The notes beneath the pieces were generated by a model. That model made no database searches. It saw only the letters and a list, made by a program, of their open reading frames with translations, and was not told the origin of the DNA. Below are positions 8,339 through 18,759 of a DNA stretch of 64,000 bases, one piece after another. Position numbers and translations under genes: made by a program. The DNA comes from Erwinia persicina NBRC 102418 (GTDB taxonomy: Bacteria; Pseudomonadota; Gammaproteobacteria; Enterobacterales; Enterobacteriaceae): contig NZ_BCTN01000009.1 in NCBI RefSeq assembly GCF_001571305.1, positions 124,001 through 188,000 of the forward strand, given 5' to 3'. Within the stretch, counting starts at the first letter, position 1; the number at the start of each line of letters is the position of its first letter.

Positions 8339-10720
8339 ATGCAAAGTAAAGCATCAAGAATACTGATCCTGTTAACAGCGATATTTGCCACCCTGAGTGG
8401 TCTGTATCTGTTAATTGGCGGTATCTGGCTGGCTAAACTGGGTGGCTCGCTCTACTACATCATCGCTGGTGTGGTTATGCTGATCACCGCTTTCCTGCTG
8501 TACCGCCGCCGTGGCGCAGCGCTGCTGCTCTATGCGTTGTTCCTGCTGGCAACCACCGTCTGGTCGCTGTGGGAAGTGGGGCCTGACTTCTGGGCGCTGA
8601 CGCCACGTCTGGATATCACTTTCTTCCTCGGTCTGTGGCTGGTACTGCCGTTCATCTGGCGTGCGCTGAGTGCAGGCGGATCATTCCCGCGCGTGGCGCT
8701 GTCAGCCGTGCTGGTGTTTGTGGTGGCCGTTCTGGCTTACTCGGTGTTTAACGACCCACAGGAAATTAATGGCACCCTGAGTCAGGATCAGACCGCTGCA
8801 GCCCCGGCTGACGACGGTATTCCTGCGGGTGACTGGCCTGCCTATGGTCGTACCCAGGGCGGTACGCGTTACTCTCCGCTGAAGCAGATTAACGCGACCA
8901 ACGTCGGTCAACTGCAGGAAGCCTGGACTTTCCAGACGGGTGACCTGAAGACGGCCAGCGATCCGGGTGAGATCACCAATGAAGTGACCCCGATTAAGAT
9001 CGGCGATGCCCTGTACCTGTGTACTGCGCACCAGAAGCTGTTTGCTCTGGACGCGGCAACCGGTAAGCAGAAATGGATGTTCGATCCGAAGATGAAGACG
9101 GACCCGACCTTCCAGCATGTGACCTGTCGCGGTGTTTCTTATGTGCAGACGCCGGAAGCGGCGGCAACGCCTGCGGGCGAGAAGCCTGCGCTGTGTTCAC
9201 GCCGCATCCTGCTTCCGGTTAATGATGGCAGCATGTATGCGCTGGACGCGGAAACCGGTGCGCTGTGCCCGGAATTCGGTGACAACGGCAAGCTGAACCT
9301 GCAGAGCAACCTGCCTTACAACAAAGTGGGCTCTTACGAACCGACCTCACCACCGATTGTGACCGCCACAACGATAGTGATGGCCGGTGCCGTTACCGAT
9401 AACTATTCGACCAAAGAGCCGTCGGGCGTGATCCGTGGTTTTGACGTCAAGACCGGCAAGCTGCTGTGGGCTTTTGACACGGGCGCGAAAGATCCGAACG
9501 TGATTGCGGAAGGCGAGCAGAACTATACGCCTAACTCACCGAACTCATGGGCACCGGCGTCTTACGATGCCAAACTGGATCTGGTGTATCTGCCGATCGG
9601 TGTGTCCACGCCGGATATCTGGGGAGGACACCGTACTCCGGAAATGGAGCGTTTCGCCACCGGGATGCTGGCCCTGAATGCCACCACTGGTAAACTGGCC
9701 TGGTTCTATCAGACGGTTCACCACGATCTCTGGGATATGGACGTTCCGGCGCAGCCTACGCTGGCTGATATTAACGATAAAGACGGTAACAAGGTTCCGG
9801 TCATCTACATTCCGACCAAAACCGGCGATATCTTTGTGTTGAACCGTACCAACGGTAAGCCAGTCGTGCCGGCACCGGAAATGAAGGTTCCGGGTGGGGC
9901 TGCGAAGGGCGACCATGTCTCGCCAACGCAGCCTTATTCTGAACTGAGCTTCCGTCCGAAAGCTCACCTGTCCGGAAAGGATATGTGGGGTGCGACGATT
10001 TACGATCAGCTGATTTGTCGCGTGATGTTCCATCAGCTGCGTTACGAAGGTCCATTCACGCCACCGTCCGAGCAGGGCACCCTGGTCTTCCCGGGTAACC
10101 TGGGCATGTTCGAGTGGGGCGGGATTGCTGTGGATACGGATCGCCAGGTGGCGGTGACTAACCCGATGGCGCTGCCGTTTGTTTCGCGTCTGATCCCGCG
10201 TGGTCCGGGTAATCCGATCGAGCCAGATGAGAATGATAAAGGCGGTACGGGTACCGAGTCTGGTGTTCAGCCTCAGTACGGCCTGCCGTACGGCGTGACG
10301 CTGAATCCGTTCCTGTCTCCACTGGGCTTCCCGTGCAAGCAGCCTTCATGGGGCTATATCTCTGCGGTTGACCTGAAAACGAACGATATTGTATGGAAAA
10401 AACGTATCGGCACCGTGCGCGACAGCTCACCGGTTCCGCTGCCGTTTAAAATGGGCATGCCAATGCTGGGCGGGCCGGTGACCACTGCCGGTAACGTGTT
10501 CTTTATCGCCGCAACGGCCGATAACTTCCTGCGTGCTTTTAACGTGTCTAACGGCGAGCAGCTGTGGGAAGCCCGTCTGCCCGCAGGCGGCCAGGCGACG
10601 CCAATGACCTATGAAGTGAACGGCAAACAGTATGTGCTGATTGTGGCCGGTGGTCACGGTTCGTTTGGGACTAAGCTGGGCGATTACGTGAAAGCGTATG
10701 CGCTGCCTGACAGCAAATAA
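8339..10720 (+). CDS. gcd: Membrane-bound PQQ-dependent glucose dehydrogenase
   Basis: Quinoprotein that oxidises D-glucose to gluconolactone in the periplasm and passes electrons to ubiquinone. The product is 793 residues from the ATG at 8339, which has TAAGG eight bases upstream; E. coli Gcd is 796. The first 150 residues hold about five membrane helices. A large periplasmic propeller domain follows, beginning GDWPAYGRTQGGTRYSPL, the usual opening of quinoprotein dehydrogenases. The conserved QTVHHDLWDMDVPAQP and GATIYDQLICR blocks are present. The enzyme is inactive without PQQ; no pqq biosynthesis genes are in this window, and the upstream receptor could import the cofactor. Confidence 0.97.
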   Translation: MQSKASRILILLTAIFATLSGLYLLIGGIWLAKLGGSLYYIIAGVVMLITAFLLYRRRGAALLLYALFLLATTVWSLWEVGPDFWALTPRLDITFFLGLWLVLPFIWRALSAGGSFPRVALSAVLVFVVAVLAYSVFNDPQEINGTLSQDQTAAAPADDGIPAGDWPAYGRTQGGTRYSPLKQINATNVGQLQEAWTFQTGDLKTASDPGEITNEVTPIKIGDALYLCTAHQKLFALDAATGKQKWMFDPKMKTDPTFQHVTCRGVSYVQTPEAAATPAGEKPALCSRRILLPVNDGSMYALDAETGALCPEFGDNGKLNLQSNLPYNKVGSYEPTSPPIVTATTIVMAGAVTDNYSTKEPSGVIRGFDVKTGKLLWAFDTGAKDPNVIAEGEQNYTPNSPNSWAPASYDAKLDLVYLPIGVSTPDIWGGHRTPEMERFATGMLALNATTGKLAWFYQTVHHDLWDMDVPAQPTLADINDKDGNKVPVIYIPTKTGDIFVLNRTNGKPVVPAPEMKVPGGAAKGDHVSPTQPYSELSFRPKAHLSGKDMWGATIYDQLICRVMFHQLRYEGPFTPPSEQGTLVFPGNLGMFEWGGIAVDTDRQVAVTNPMALPFVSRLIPRGPGNPIEPDENDKGGTGTESGVQPQYGLPYGVTLNPFLSPLGFPCKQPSWGYISAVDLKTNDIVWKKRIGTVRDSSPVPLPFKMGMPMLGGPVTTAGNVFFIAATADNFLRAFNVSNGEQLWEARLPAGGQATPMTYEVNGKQYVLIVAGGHGSFGTKLGDYVKAYALPDSK

Positions 10721-10737
10721 GCCTTAACGTCAGAAGT

Positions 10738-10770
10738 AAAAAGGGCGACCCCAGGGTCGCCCTTTTTTTA
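10738..10770. terminator. Bidirectional intrinsic terminator after gcd
   Basis: GGGCGACC and GGTCGCCC form a stem with a short CA loop, flanked by A5 and T7 tracts. It works in both directions, ending gcd from the left and the minus-strand gene at 10768-11244 from the right; it touches that gene's stop codon. Confidence 0.85.
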
Positions 10771-11244
10771 TGCCAGTGCTTTCAGTGCCGCTATCTGTTC
10801 GTGCCAGCGCGTCAGCGCCGCGGCCTCATCCTTCAGGTGGAACGTCAGGCCGCTGGTGACCGTCGCGTACGGCGCGCGATGGGCGATCACCTGCTTCACT
10901 TCTGCACGGAACACCGCCAGCGCCAGGTCTGTCAGCGTCTCCTCCCGCAGGGTGGCCCGCGCCTGAACTTCAATAACCGCCCCCTCCAGTACCAGCGCCA
11001 GCGTCATTTTCCCGTCGCGTTGCAGATTGCGGGTGGTGGTGGAATCAGGCCAGATGGCAAACAGCAGTTCGCCCGGTGAGCGGGCGATGATTTCGCCCAG
11101 ACTGAGCTGAGCCGCATAGGGCCAACCGTTATCGCCCACGCTGGACAGGCGAATGGCCTGATACCGATGACTGGCGGGCAGGGAGCCGTTAAGCAGTGCC
11201 ATCAGCGTATCAGACAGCGTATCCGGCAAAGTGTCAGTGGTCAT
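10768..11244 (-). CDS. Pyridoxamine 5'-phosphate oxidase-like (FMN-binding split-barrel) protein
   Basis: A 158-residue soluble protein. The central part (RYQAIRLSSVGDNGWPYAAQLSLGEI..., then LLFAIWPDSTTTRNLQRDGKMTLALV) has the look of flavin-binding split-barrel proteins of the PNPOx-like superfamily. I see no motif that fixes a substrate, and it may bind FMN, F420-like or haem cofactors. The start is ATG at 11244 with GGAAG upstream. It stands alone, convergent with gcd. Functional assignment is at fold level only. Confidence 0.65.
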   Translation of the reverse strand: MTTDTLPDTLSDTLMALLNGSLPASHRYQAIRLSSVGDNGWPYAAQLSLGEIIARSPGELLFAIWPDSTTTRNLQRDGKMTLALVLEGAVIEVQARATLREETLTDLALAVFRAEVKQVIAHRAPYATVTSGLTFHLKDEAAALTRWHEQIAALKALA

Positions 11245-11783
11245 ATCCGCTTCCTTTGGTCTGTAAAACGGCCAGTTTACCCTGTAATTGTGTTAACCGG
11301 CATGTTCACGTGATTTGGCGATGCCGGTGGCCTCATTTGACCGGGGGGGAGGTGAATGGTGAGGGCAGTAGCACTTCACCGTCGGGATTCTGTATTCACT
11401 CTTCAAAATGTTTTGCTACAAAATAATGAAAAGATTTTTATATTTACGTTTTTTCTTAGTTTATTTTTTGTTCCACGCCGCTTATAGCTAAACCCCTCTT
11501 AAACCAGACTGATTTAATCCCGCAGCGGTAGCATTATCTTAATCTTCCCCTAAGTATTTTCATTTAAGGTCTATGTATATGGATGTTGGTAAGCTCTTTT
11601 TGCGCCTTCAGAGCGCTTAATGGGCGTTTATAGCGCTTTTTGGGTCAACTAAAGCGTAAAGAAAGGTCTGTCCTCTGACAGGTGGTCAGGGGGTGAAATG
11701 CCGTAGAGGATCAGGTGTGGGCGTACCGCCTGGCCTGCTCTGAAAAATCATTCGTGATATTAATTGTTTAATGGATGTAATCA
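11245..11783. other. Upstream region of the arn operon
   Basis: About 540 bases without a credible gene. The left part is the promoter region of the minus-strand split-barrel gene. The AT-rich centre (11400-11520) is followed by a PmrA-box-like element (11538-11554) and a probable long leader with two potential hairpins, AGCGCT repeated at 11612 and 11632 before TTTT, and CTGTC/GACAG at 11669-11682. A 76-codon frame at 11196-11426 overlaps the neighbouring gene antisense and was rejected. Confidence 0.55.
11538..11554 (+). promoter_or_regulatory. PmrA (BasR) box-like element upstream of arnB
   Basis: CTTAAT, five bases, CCTAAG. This fits the direct-repeat PmrA box (CTTAAT-N5-CTTAAT/G) with one or two mismatches in the second half. 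PmrA/BasR controls the arn operon in enterobacteria, which gives the match weight. The distance to the arnB start is about 230 bases, implying a long leader. No convincing -10 was fixed. Confidence 0.45.
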
Positions 11784-12923
11784 ATGTCAGACTTTTTGCC
11801 TTTCTCGCGTCCGGCAATGGGGGAAGAGGAACTGGCCGCTGTCGCAGACGTTCTGCACTCAGGCTGGATCACCACCGGGCCCAAAAATCAGCAGCTTGAA
11901 GCGGCTTTTTGCCAGCTGACCGGTAACCGGCACGCCATTGCCGTAAGTTCAGCCACTGCCGGGATGCACGTCACGCTGATGGCGCTGGGCATCCAGCCTG
12001 GTGATGAAGTGATCACGCCTTCACTGACCTGGGTTTCGACGTTAAATATGATCGTGTTGCTGGGGGCGACGCCGGTCATGATTGATGTGGATCGCGATAC
12101 GCTGATGGTGACTCCGGAACGGATTGAAGCAGCTATCACACCGCGTACCAAAGCCATTATTCCGGTGCACTATGCCGGTGCTCCGGCTGACACTGATGCC
12201 ATCCGTGCGCTGGGTCAGCGTCACGGTATTGCCGTTATCGAGGATGCGGCCCACGCGGCAGGAACCACGTATCGCGGGCGGCACGTCGGAGACCGGGGAA
12301 CGGCGATATTCTCCTTCCATGCGATTAAAAATATGAGCTGTGCGGAAGGCGGCCTGGTGGTGACAGACGATGCGGCGCTGGCGGATCGTGTGCGCAGCCT
12401 GAAGTTTCACGGTCTTGGCGTGGATGCCTTTGACCGTCAGACTCAGGGCCGTGCGCCGCAGGCCGAAGTGATCTCCCCGGGATTCAAATACAATCTTGCT
12501 GACATTAATGCGGCGATTGCGCTGGTGCAACTGGATAAGCTGGCCGCGAACAATGCCCGCCGCGAACAGATTGCACTGCGTTACCTTGATGAACTTTCCA
12601 CGACGCCCTTCCTGCCGCTTACGCCGCCCAGTTGGCCGCATCAGCATGCCTGGCATCTGTTTATTCTGCGCGTTGATTCTGAACGGTGTGGCCTGAACCG
12701 CGACGCTCTGATGCAGGCGCTGAAGGACCAGGGGATCGGTAGCGGTCTGCACTTCCGCGCCGCACACACGCAAAAATATTACCGCGAACGTTTTCCTCTC
12801 CTGAGCCTGCCGCATACGGAGTGGAACTCAGAGCGTATCTGCTCGATTCCGCTGTTTCCGGGCATGACCGATGAAGATGTCAGCCGCGTCATTGCGGCCC
12901 TGCATGCGCTGGTGAGGAAATAA
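11784..12923 (+). CDS. arnB: UDP-4-amino-4-deoxy-L-arabinose--oxoglutarate aminotransferase
   Basis: PLP-dependent aminotransferase of the DegT/DnrJ/EryC1 fold. It converts UDP-4-keto-pentose to UDP-L-Ara4N in the cytoplasm, using glutamate. The protein has 379 residues, as in E. coli. The [14 protein letters not shown] motif holds the Schiff-base lysine at about K182, and the cofactor-binding stretch EDAAHAAG is near 153-160. It is the first gene of a complete arnBCADTEF operon and is followed one base later by arnC. The product modifies lipid A and gives resistance to polymyxin and cationic peptides. Confidence 0.97.
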   Translation: MSDFLPFSRPAMGEEELAAVADVLHSGWITTGPKNQQLEAAFCQLTGNRHAIAVSSATAGMHVTLMALGIQPGDEVITPSLTWVSTLNMIVLLGATPVMIDVDRDTLMVTPERIEAAITPRTKAIIPVHYAGAPADTDAIRALGQRHGIAVIEDAAHAAGTTYRGRHVGDRGTAIFSFHAIKNMSCAEGGLVVTDDAALADRVRSLKFHGLGVDAFDRQTQGRAPQAEVISPGFKYNLADINAAIALVQLDKLAANNARREQIALRYLDELSTTPFLPLTPPSWPHQHAWHLFILRVDSERCGLNRDALMQALKDQGIGSGLHFRAAHTQKYYRERFPLLSLPHTEWNSERICSIPLFPGMTDEDVSRVIAALHALVRK

Positions 12924-12924
12924 C

Positions 12925-13902
12925 ATGACCGAACAACCAATCAACAAAGTCTCCGTGGTGATCCCGGTCTATAACGAGCAGGAGAGCCTGCCCGAGCTGA
13001 TCCGTCGAACGGATGAGGCCTGTGCGCAGCTGGCGATGGACTATGAAATCCTGCTGGTGGATGACGGCAGTAGCGATGCGTCTGCCGATATGCTGGTCAC
13101 GGCGGCCGAAGCCCCTGGCAGCCATATTGTGGCGGTGCTGCTCAACCGTAACTACGGCCAGCATTCAGCGATTATGGCGGGTTTCAGCCACGTCACCGGC
13201 GATCTGGTCATTACGCTGGATGCCGATTTGCAAAATCCCCCGGAGGAGATCCCCCGGCTGGTGGAGACGGCCCTTCAGGGCTTTGACGTCGTGGGTACCG
13301 TCCGGCAGAACCGTCAGGACAGCTGGTTCCGTAAGTGTGCCTCACGCATGATCAACCATCTTATCCAGCGCACCACCGGCAAAGCGATGGGGGACTACGG
13401 CTGTATGCTGCGCGCCTACCGCCGCCACATCGTCGATGCCATGCTGCATTGCCACGAGCGCAGTACTTTTATTCCGATCCTTGCCAATACCTTTGCCCGC
13501 CGTGCGACGGAGATCCCGGTGCACCATGCTGAACGCGAGTTTGGTGATTCGAAATACAGCCTGATGCGGCTGATTAACCTGATGTACGACCTGATCACCT
13601 GCCTGACTACCACGCCGCTGCGCCTGTTAAGCGTCTTTGGCAGCGTGATTGCTCTGGCGGGTTTTGCTATTTCCCTCCTGCTCATCGTACTGCGCCTGTT
13701 TTTTGGCCCGGAGTGGGCAGCAGAAGGGGTCTTTATGCTGTTTGCCGTCCTGTTTATTTTTGTCGGCGCACAGTTTGTTGGTATGGGGCTGCTTGGCGAG
13801 TATATCGGGCGAATCTATAACGATGTGCGAGCCCGTCCCCGCTATTTTATTCAGCGCGTTGTGAGCCACGACGCCAACTCCACACAGGATAAATCATCAT
13901 GA
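12925..13902 (+). CDS. arnC: Undecaprenyl-phosphate 4-deoxy-4-formamido-L-arabinose transferase
   Basis: Family 2 glycosyltransferase (325 residues) that moves formylated Ara4N from UDP to undecaprenyl phosphate at the inner membrane. The GT2 fold starts at [17 protein letters not shown], with the LLVDDGSSD and [15 protein letters not shown] motifs. Two C-terminal membrane helices (about 235-260 and 270-295) anchor it. It lies one base after arnB and its end overlaps the arnA start by four bases (ATGA), so translation is coupled. Confidence 0.97.
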   Translation: MTEQPINKVSVVIPVYNEQESLPELIRRTDEACAQLAMDYEILLVDDGSSDASADMLVTAAEAPGSHIVAVLLNRNYGQHSAIMAGFSHVTGDLVITLDADLQNPPEEIPRLVETALQGFDVVGTVRQNRQDSWFRKCASRMINHLIQRTTGKAMGDYGCMLRAYRRHIVDAMLHCHERSTFIPILANTFARRATEIPVHHAEREFGDSKYSLMRLINLMYDLITCLTTTPLRLLSVFGSVIALAGFAISLLLIVLRLFFGPEWAAEGVFMLFAVLFIFVGAQFVGMGLLGEYIGRIYNDVRARPRYFIQRVVSHDANSTQDKSS

Positions 13903-15881
13903 AAGCCGTCGTTTTTGCCTACCATGATATGGGATGCGCTGGCATCCAGGCGCTGGCTGAAGCCGGTTTTGACATCTGCGCGATTTTCACTCATGCGGAT
14001 AATCCTCACGAAAATCACTTTTTCGGTTCCGTCGCGCGCAGTGCAGCGCAGCTCGGCGTACCGGTTTATGCTCCTGAAGAGGTGAATCATCCGCTGTGGG
14101 TTGACCGCATTCGCGAGATGAAACCGGATGTGATTTTTTCCTTCCACTATCGTCAGATGCTGAACGACGAGATCCTGACTGCCGCCCGCGTGGGAGCGTT
14201 TAACCTTCATGCCTCGCTGCTGCCGAAATACCGTGGACGCGCTCCCCTTAACTGGGTGCTGGTGAACGGGGAACAGGAAACCGGTGTGACGCTGCACCGC
14301 ATGGTAAAACGTGCCGATGCCGGGGCTATTATCGCTCGTGAAAAGGTGGCTATTACCGCAGCAGACAATGCGCTGACGCTCCATTATAAGCTGTGCGAGA
14401 GCGCCAAAACGCTGCTGACGCGCAGTCTGCCCGCCCTGCGGAGCGGTGATTTCACTGAGGTTCAGCAGGATGAGAGCCAGGCAACGTATGTTGGACGGCG
14501 TACACCGGAAGACGGTCGCATTGACTGGCATCAGCCGGCGCAACGGGTACATAACCTTGTGCGGGCAGTGACCGACCCCTGGCCTGGTGCGTTCAGTTAT
14601 GTGGGAGGTGCGAAGTTTATTCTCTGGCAGTCGCAGATACGGCAGGACTGGCCAGCCGCAAAACCCGGTACGGTGCTTTCCGTCTCACCGTTTGTCGTGG
14701 CCTGCGCCGATGGGGCGTTAGAAGTGGTGACCGGGCAAAGCGACAGCGGCGTCTATATGCAGGGCAGCCAGCTTGCGCAAACGCTGGGTCTGGTGGCGGG
14801 GGCACTGCTGCATAACCAGCCGACGGCAGCCGTAAAACGTCGTACCCGCGTGCTGATCCTCGGCGTCAATGGCTTTATCGGTAACCATCTGACGGAACGT
14901 CTGCTGGCTGATGATAACTTTGAAATTTACGGTCTGGATATTGGTTCCGACGCCATCAGTCGCTTTATCGGTCACGATCGTTTCCACTTCGTTGAAGGGG
15001 ATATCAGCATTCACTCAGAGTGGATTGAATATCATATTAAGAAATGTGATGTCGTTCTGCCGCTGGTGGCGATTGCCACCCCGATTGAATATACCCGTAA
15101 CCCGTTGCGCGTGTTTGAGCTGGATTTCGAAGAGAATCTGAAAATTATTCGCGACTGTGTGAAGTACAAAAAACGGATTATCTTCCCGTCGACCTCCGAA
15201 GTGTATGGCATGAGCACGGACGCGACCTTTGATGAAGACCACTCTAATCTGGTGGTCGGGCCTATCAATAAGCAGCGCTGGATTTACTCTGTGTCTAAAC
15301 AGCTGCTGGACCGGGTTATCTGGGCTTACGGCGAAAAAGAGGGGCTGCGCTTTACCCTTTTCCGACCGTTCAACTGGATGGGGCCCCGACTGGATAATCT
15401 TAACGCCGCCCGTATTGGCAGTTCACGCGCTATCACCCAGTTGATCCTGAATCTGGTCGAGGGTTCACCGATAAAGCTGATCGATGGCGGACGTCAGAAA
15501 CGCTGCTTTACCGATATTCGTGACGGTATTGAAGCGCTGTTCCTGATTATTGAAAATAAGCAGCAGAACTGTGACGGCCAGATCATCAATATCGGTAATC
15601 CGGACAATGAAGCCAGTATTAAAGAGCTGGCTGAACAGCTGCTGGAAAGCTTTGAGCGTCACCCTCTGCGTGACCGTTTCCCACCCTTTGCCGGTTTTCG
15701 CGAGGTGGAAAGCAGCAGCTACTATGGTAAGGGGTATCAGGATGTGGAGCACCGTAAACCGTCTATTCGTAATGCGAAGCGCCTGCTGAACTGGACGCCT
15801 GAGGTGGCGATGAACTTCACTATTGACGCCACGCTGGACTTCTTCCTGCAAACCGTGGAACCGGGTGAGATGACCGAATGA
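13899..15881 (+). CDS. arnA: Bifunctional UDP-Ara4N formyltransferase / UDP-glucuronate decarboxylase
   Basis: A 660-residue, two-domain cytoplasmic enzyme. The N-terminal half is a formyltransferase of the methionyl-tRNA formyltransferase type, with the [18 protein letters not shown] catalytic region (Asn and His present). The C-terminal half, from about residue 315, is an extended short-chain dehydrogenase that oxidatively decarboxylates UDP-glucuronate. It has the NAD motif [10 protein letters not shown] and the catalytic tyrosine and lysine in YSVSKQ. Both activities belong to the Ara4N pathway. It overlaps arnC and arnD by four bases each. No sign of a broken domain. Confidence 0.97.
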   Translation: MKAVVFAYHDMGCAGIQALAEAGFDICAIFTHADNPHENHFFGSVARSAAQLGVPVYAPEEVNHPLWVDRIREMKPDVIFSFHYRQMLNDEILTAARVGAFNLHASLLPKYRGRAPLNWVLVNGEQETGVTLHRMVKRADAGAIIAREKVAITAADNALTLHYKLCESAKTLLTRSLPALRSGDFTEVQQDESQATYVGRRTPEDGRIDWHQPAQRVHNLVRAVTDPWPGAFSYVGGAKFILWQSQIRQDWPAAKPGTVLSVSPFVVACADGALEVVTGQSDSGVYMQGSQLAQTLGLVAGALLHNQPTAAVKRRTRVLILGVNGFIGNHLTERLLADDNFEIYGLDIGSDAISRFIGHDRFHFVEGDISIHSEWIEYHIKKCDVVLPLVAIATPIEYTRNPLRVFELDFEENLKIIRDCVKYKKRIIFPSTSEVYGMSTDATFDEDHSNLVVGPINKQRWIYSVSKQLLDRVIWAYGEKEGLRFTLFRPFNWMGPRLDNLNAARIGSSRAITQLILNLVEGSPIKLIDGGRQKRCFTDIRDGIEALFLIIENKQQNCDGQIINIGNPDNEASIKELAEQLLESFERHPLRDRFPPFAGFREVESSSYYGKGYQDVEHRKPSIRNAKRLLNWTPEVAMNFTIDATLDFFLQTVEPGEMTE

Positions 15882-16771
15882 TCAACGTCGGTCTGCGCAT
15901 TGATGTAGACACCTGGCGTGGTACCCGTGACGGTGTGCCGCGCCTGCTCTCCATTCTTGAGCGCCAGCAAACCCGGGGCAGCTTTTTTTTCAGCGTCGGC
16001 CCGGACAATATGGGGCGGCATCTCTGGCGTTTGCTGAAACCGCGCTTTCTGTGGAAGATGCTGCGTTCAAATGCCGCCTCGCTTTACGGCTGGGATATCC
16101 TGCTGGCGGGGACGGCCTGGCCTGGCCGGTGTATTGGGGTAGGTCAGGCAGACGTCATCCGACAGGCCGCTGAACACCATGAAATTGGCCTCCATGCCTG
16201 GGATCATTTTGCCTGGCAAACCTGGGCAGGTGTGTGGTCAGCGGAGAAGCTGAGTGAAGAAATCCGTCGGGGCGTGGACGCATTGACTGCCCTGACAGGG
16301 CAGCCGGTGACCTGTTCGGCGGCGGCGGGCTGGCGGGCCGATGGTCGGGTGGTCGCCGCCAGACAACCTTTTAACTTCTGTTATAACAGCGACTGTCGCG
16401 GTTCTGCGCCTTTTCTGCCGTTGCTACCGGACGGACGGACAGGCACCGTGCAGATCCCGGTGACGTTACCCACCTGGGATGAAGTGGTGGGCACGCGGGT
16501 TGCCCGTCAGGACTACAACGCCTTTATCCTCGATGAAATCACCCGCCAGCACGGCGTGCCGGTCTACACCATTCACGCGGAAGCGGAAGGGATCGTGCTG
16601 GCGGAAATGTTTGATGCGCTGCTGACCGATGCGCGTCGCCGGGGTATTCGCTTTTGCCCGTTGAGCGAACTGCTGCCGCAGGACCTGTCGCAGCTGCCGA
16701 CGGGTAAGATTGTCCGGGGTAGTCTCCCCGGCCGTGAAGGCTGGCTGGGATGCCAGCAACCAGTCGAGTGA
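15878..16771 (+). CDS. arnD: 4-deoxy-4-formamido-L-arabinose-phosphoundecaprenol deformylase
   Basis: NodB-type polysaccharide deacetylase of 297 residues. It removes the formyl group from undecaprenyl-phosphate-L-Ara4FN after ArnC has acted. The protein opens with [20 protein letters not shown], carrying the acidic metal-binding pair of this family, and contains the [14 protein letters not shown] metal motif. It overlaps the arnA stop by four bases. Its length and neighbours agree with E. coli ArnD (296). Confidence 0.96.
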   Translation: MINVGLRIDVDTWRGTRDGVPRLLSILERQQTRGSFFFSVGPDNMGRHLWRLLKPRFLWKMLRSNAASLYGWDILLAGTAWPGRCIGVGQADVIRQAAEHHEIGLHAWDHFAWQTWAGVWSAEKLSEEIRRGVDALTALTGQPVTCSAAAGWRADGRVVAARQPFNFCYNSDCRGSAPFLPLLPDGRTGTVQIPVTLPTWDEVVGTRVARQDYNAFILDEITRQHGVPVYTIHAEAEGIVLAEMFDALLTDARRRGIRFCPLSELLPQDLSQLPTGKIVRGSLPGREGWLGCQQPVE

Positions 16772-16777
16772 TTGCGG

Positions 16778-18439
16778 ATGAAAACCACCCGTTATGCGTT
16801 ATTACTGCCCGTACTGTATGTGCTCTATTATCTGATCCCTCTTGAGTTTCGCTCGTTGTGGCAGCCGGATGAGGTGCGTTATGCCGAGATCAGCCGTGAA
16901 ATGCTGCTCAGTGGAAACTGGGTGGTGCCTCACTTTCTGGACCTGCGTTACTTCGAAAAGCCGATTGCCGGGTACTGGATCAATAACATCAGTCAGTGGC
17001 TATTCGGCCACAACAATTTTGCCGTGCGTTTTGGTTCCGTGTTTTCCGTCTCACTCAGCGCGCTGCTGATCGGCTGGCTGGCGATGCGCCTGTGGCGAGA
17101 CCGGGCCACAGCCGTGCTGTCGGCTGTTATCTTCCTCACCTGTATGCTGGTATACAGCATCGGTACTTATGCCGTGCTCGACCCGATGATCACCCTGTGG
17201 CTGACGGCTGCCATGTGCAGCTTCTGGCTGGTCGGGGAGGGGGGCAGTAGCCGTAAGAAAGTAGCGGGCTGGCTGCTGCTGGGCCTGGCCTGCGGTATGG
17301 GTTTTCTTACGAAAGGCTTTCTGGCGCTGGCGGTGCCGGTCGTGGCCATCGTCCCGTGGATGATCTGGCAGCGGCGCTTTAAAGAGCTGATGCTGTTCGG
17401 GCCGCTGGCGCTGGTGAGCGCCGTTGCTATCTCGCTTCCCTGGTCAGTCAGCATTGCCCGGCAGGAGCCTGATTTCTGGCGCTATTTCTTCTGGGTAGAG
17501 CATATCCAGCGCTTTGCAGAGAGTAATGCCCAGCATAAAGCGCCATTCTGGTACTACGTACCGGTACTGATTGCAGGAACGCTACCGTGGCTGGGGCTGC
17601 TGCCAGGGGCGCTGTGGAAGGCCTGGCGTGAGCGGCAGGGGGCCCAGGGGGCGATGTATCTGCTGGGCTGGGTGGTGATGCCGCTGGTGTTCTTCAGCAT
17701 GGCCAAAGGCAAACTTCCGACCTATATTCTGCCCTGTTTTGCGCCACTGGCGATGTTGCTGGCCCATTATGCGATGGCGCTGGCATCGTCCGGCCGGCGC
17801 GTGTTTAAACTTAATGGTGCAATCAACCTGCTGGTGGGAACGGTACTGTTACTGGCGATGCTACTGGTAATGGCCCCCTGGGGGCTGGCGAAGCACCCGG
17901 TGTATGCCCACCATGAGTTGATTAAAGTCCTGCTGGGCAGCACGGCATTTCTGTTCTGGGCGCTGGTGGGGGCGGCCAGCCTGGTCGGGGATGCTAAACA
18001 CTGGCGTCTGGCGGCACTGTGCCCTCTTGGTCTGGCACTGGTGGTCGGGGCGGCCATCCCGGACAAAGTGATGAATTCTAAGCAGCCACAGCCTTTTATT
18101 ACCGATATCAGCCATGAGCTGCAGCAGAGCCGCTTCGTGCTGGCCAATAACACCGGCATGGCGTCGGCGCTGGGCTGGTCGCTGAAAAGAAGTGATATCC
18201 GGATGTTAGATCAGCCAGGGGAACTTGAATACGGTTTAGGTTACGCCAACGGAGCCGATCGGCTGGTGACCACCTCTGATTTTGCATCGTGGCTACGTCA
18301 GCACCGTCGTCAAGGTAACGTCTCGCTGGTGATGAAACTGTCCGGTGAGGATCGGCAGATTGATGCCGGGATCCCTGCGCCCGATCGTATCGTCCAGCGT
18401 GGCAGAATGCTGCTCTACTTCTACCGTCAGCAGCCATGA
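16778..18439 (+). CDS. arnT: Undecaprenyl phosphate-L-Ara4N: lipid A transferase
   Basis: Polytopic inner-membrane GT-C glycosyltransferase that places L-Ara4N on lipid A phosphates on the periplasmic face. The protein has about 553 residues from the ATG at 16778; the TTG six bases earlier is in frame but less likely. The N-terminus holds the first periplasmic-loop motif LWQPDEVRYAEISREML, whose acidic residues are typical of the PMT/ArnT family. About a dozen membrane helices are visible. The end overlaps the start of arnE by four bases. Confidence 0.96.
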   Translation: MKTTRYALLLPVLYVLYYLIPLEFRSLWQPDEVRYAEISREMLLSGNWVVPHFLDLRYFEKPIAGYWINNISQWLFGHNNFAVRFGSVFSVSLSALLIGWLAMRLWRDRATAVLSAVIFLTCMLVYSIGTYAVLDPMITLWLTAAMCSFWLVGEGGSSRKKVAGWLLLGLACGMGFLTKGFLALAVPVVAIVPWMIWQRRFKELMLFGPLALVSAVAISLPWSVSIARQEPDFWRYFFWVEHIQRFAESNAQHKAPFWYYVPVLIAGTLPWLGLLPGALWKAWRERQGAQGAMYLLGWVVMPLVFFSMAKGKLPTYILPCFAPLAMLLAHYAMALASSGRRVFKLNGAINLLVGTVLLLAMLLVMAPWGLAKHPVYAHHELIKVLLGSTAFLFWALVGAASLVGDAKHWRLAALCPLGLALVVGAAIPDKVMNSKQPQPFITDISHELQQSRFVLANNTGMASALGWSLKRSDIRMLDQPGELEYGLGYANGADRLVTTSDFASWLRQHRRQGNVSLVMKLSGEDRQIDAGIPAPDRIVQRGRMLLYFYRQQP

Positions 18440-18759
18440 ACCTGCTACTGATTGTGCTGGCCAGTCTGCTGAGTTGTGGTGGCCAGCTGTGTCAGAAGCA
18501 GGCCACTCTGCAGAACTGTCGTCGCGGGCTGTATGGCTGGCTGGCGGTAAGCATCATACTGCTTGGTATGGCGCTGTTGGTCTGGTTGCGTGTGCTGCAA
18601 ACGGTTCCGGTGGGCGTGGCGTACCCGATGCTGAGCCTTAACTTTATTTTTGTTTCTCTTGCCGCCCGCTGGCTGTGGAAGGAGACGATCCCGTGGCGGC
18701 ATGCGCTGGGCATTGCACTGATTGTGGGCGGCGTGGCGGTAATGGGGAGCTATACCTGA
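18436..18759 (+). CDS. arnE: Undecaprenyl phosphate-L-Ara4N flippase subunit ArnE
   Basis: Small multidrug-resistance-type membrane protein of 107 residues with four predicted helices. With ArnF it flips undecaprenyl-phosphate-L-Ara4N to the periplasmic side of the inner membrane. Typical features are the N-terminal LIVLASLLSCGGQLCQKQA helix and the VAYPMLSLNFIFV segment. It overlaps arnT (ATGA) and its TGA shares one base with the arnF ATG, so the three are tightly coupled. Confidence 0.94.
   Translation: MNLLLIVLASLLSCGGQLCQKQATLQNCRRGLYGWLAVSIILLGMALLVWLRVLQTVPVGVAYPMLSLNFIFVSLAARWLWKETIPWRHALGIALIVGGVAVMGSYT

Noticed and set aside
11196-11426. 76-codon plus-strand frame before the arn operon
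   Set aside because: It overlaps the start of the minus-strand split-barrel gene and has no protein-like composition.
14617-15014. Possible frame change or split within arnA
   Set aside because: Minus-strand frames suggested a break at the junction of the two enzyme domains, but the plus-strand frame is continuous from 13899 to 15881 with both domains complete.
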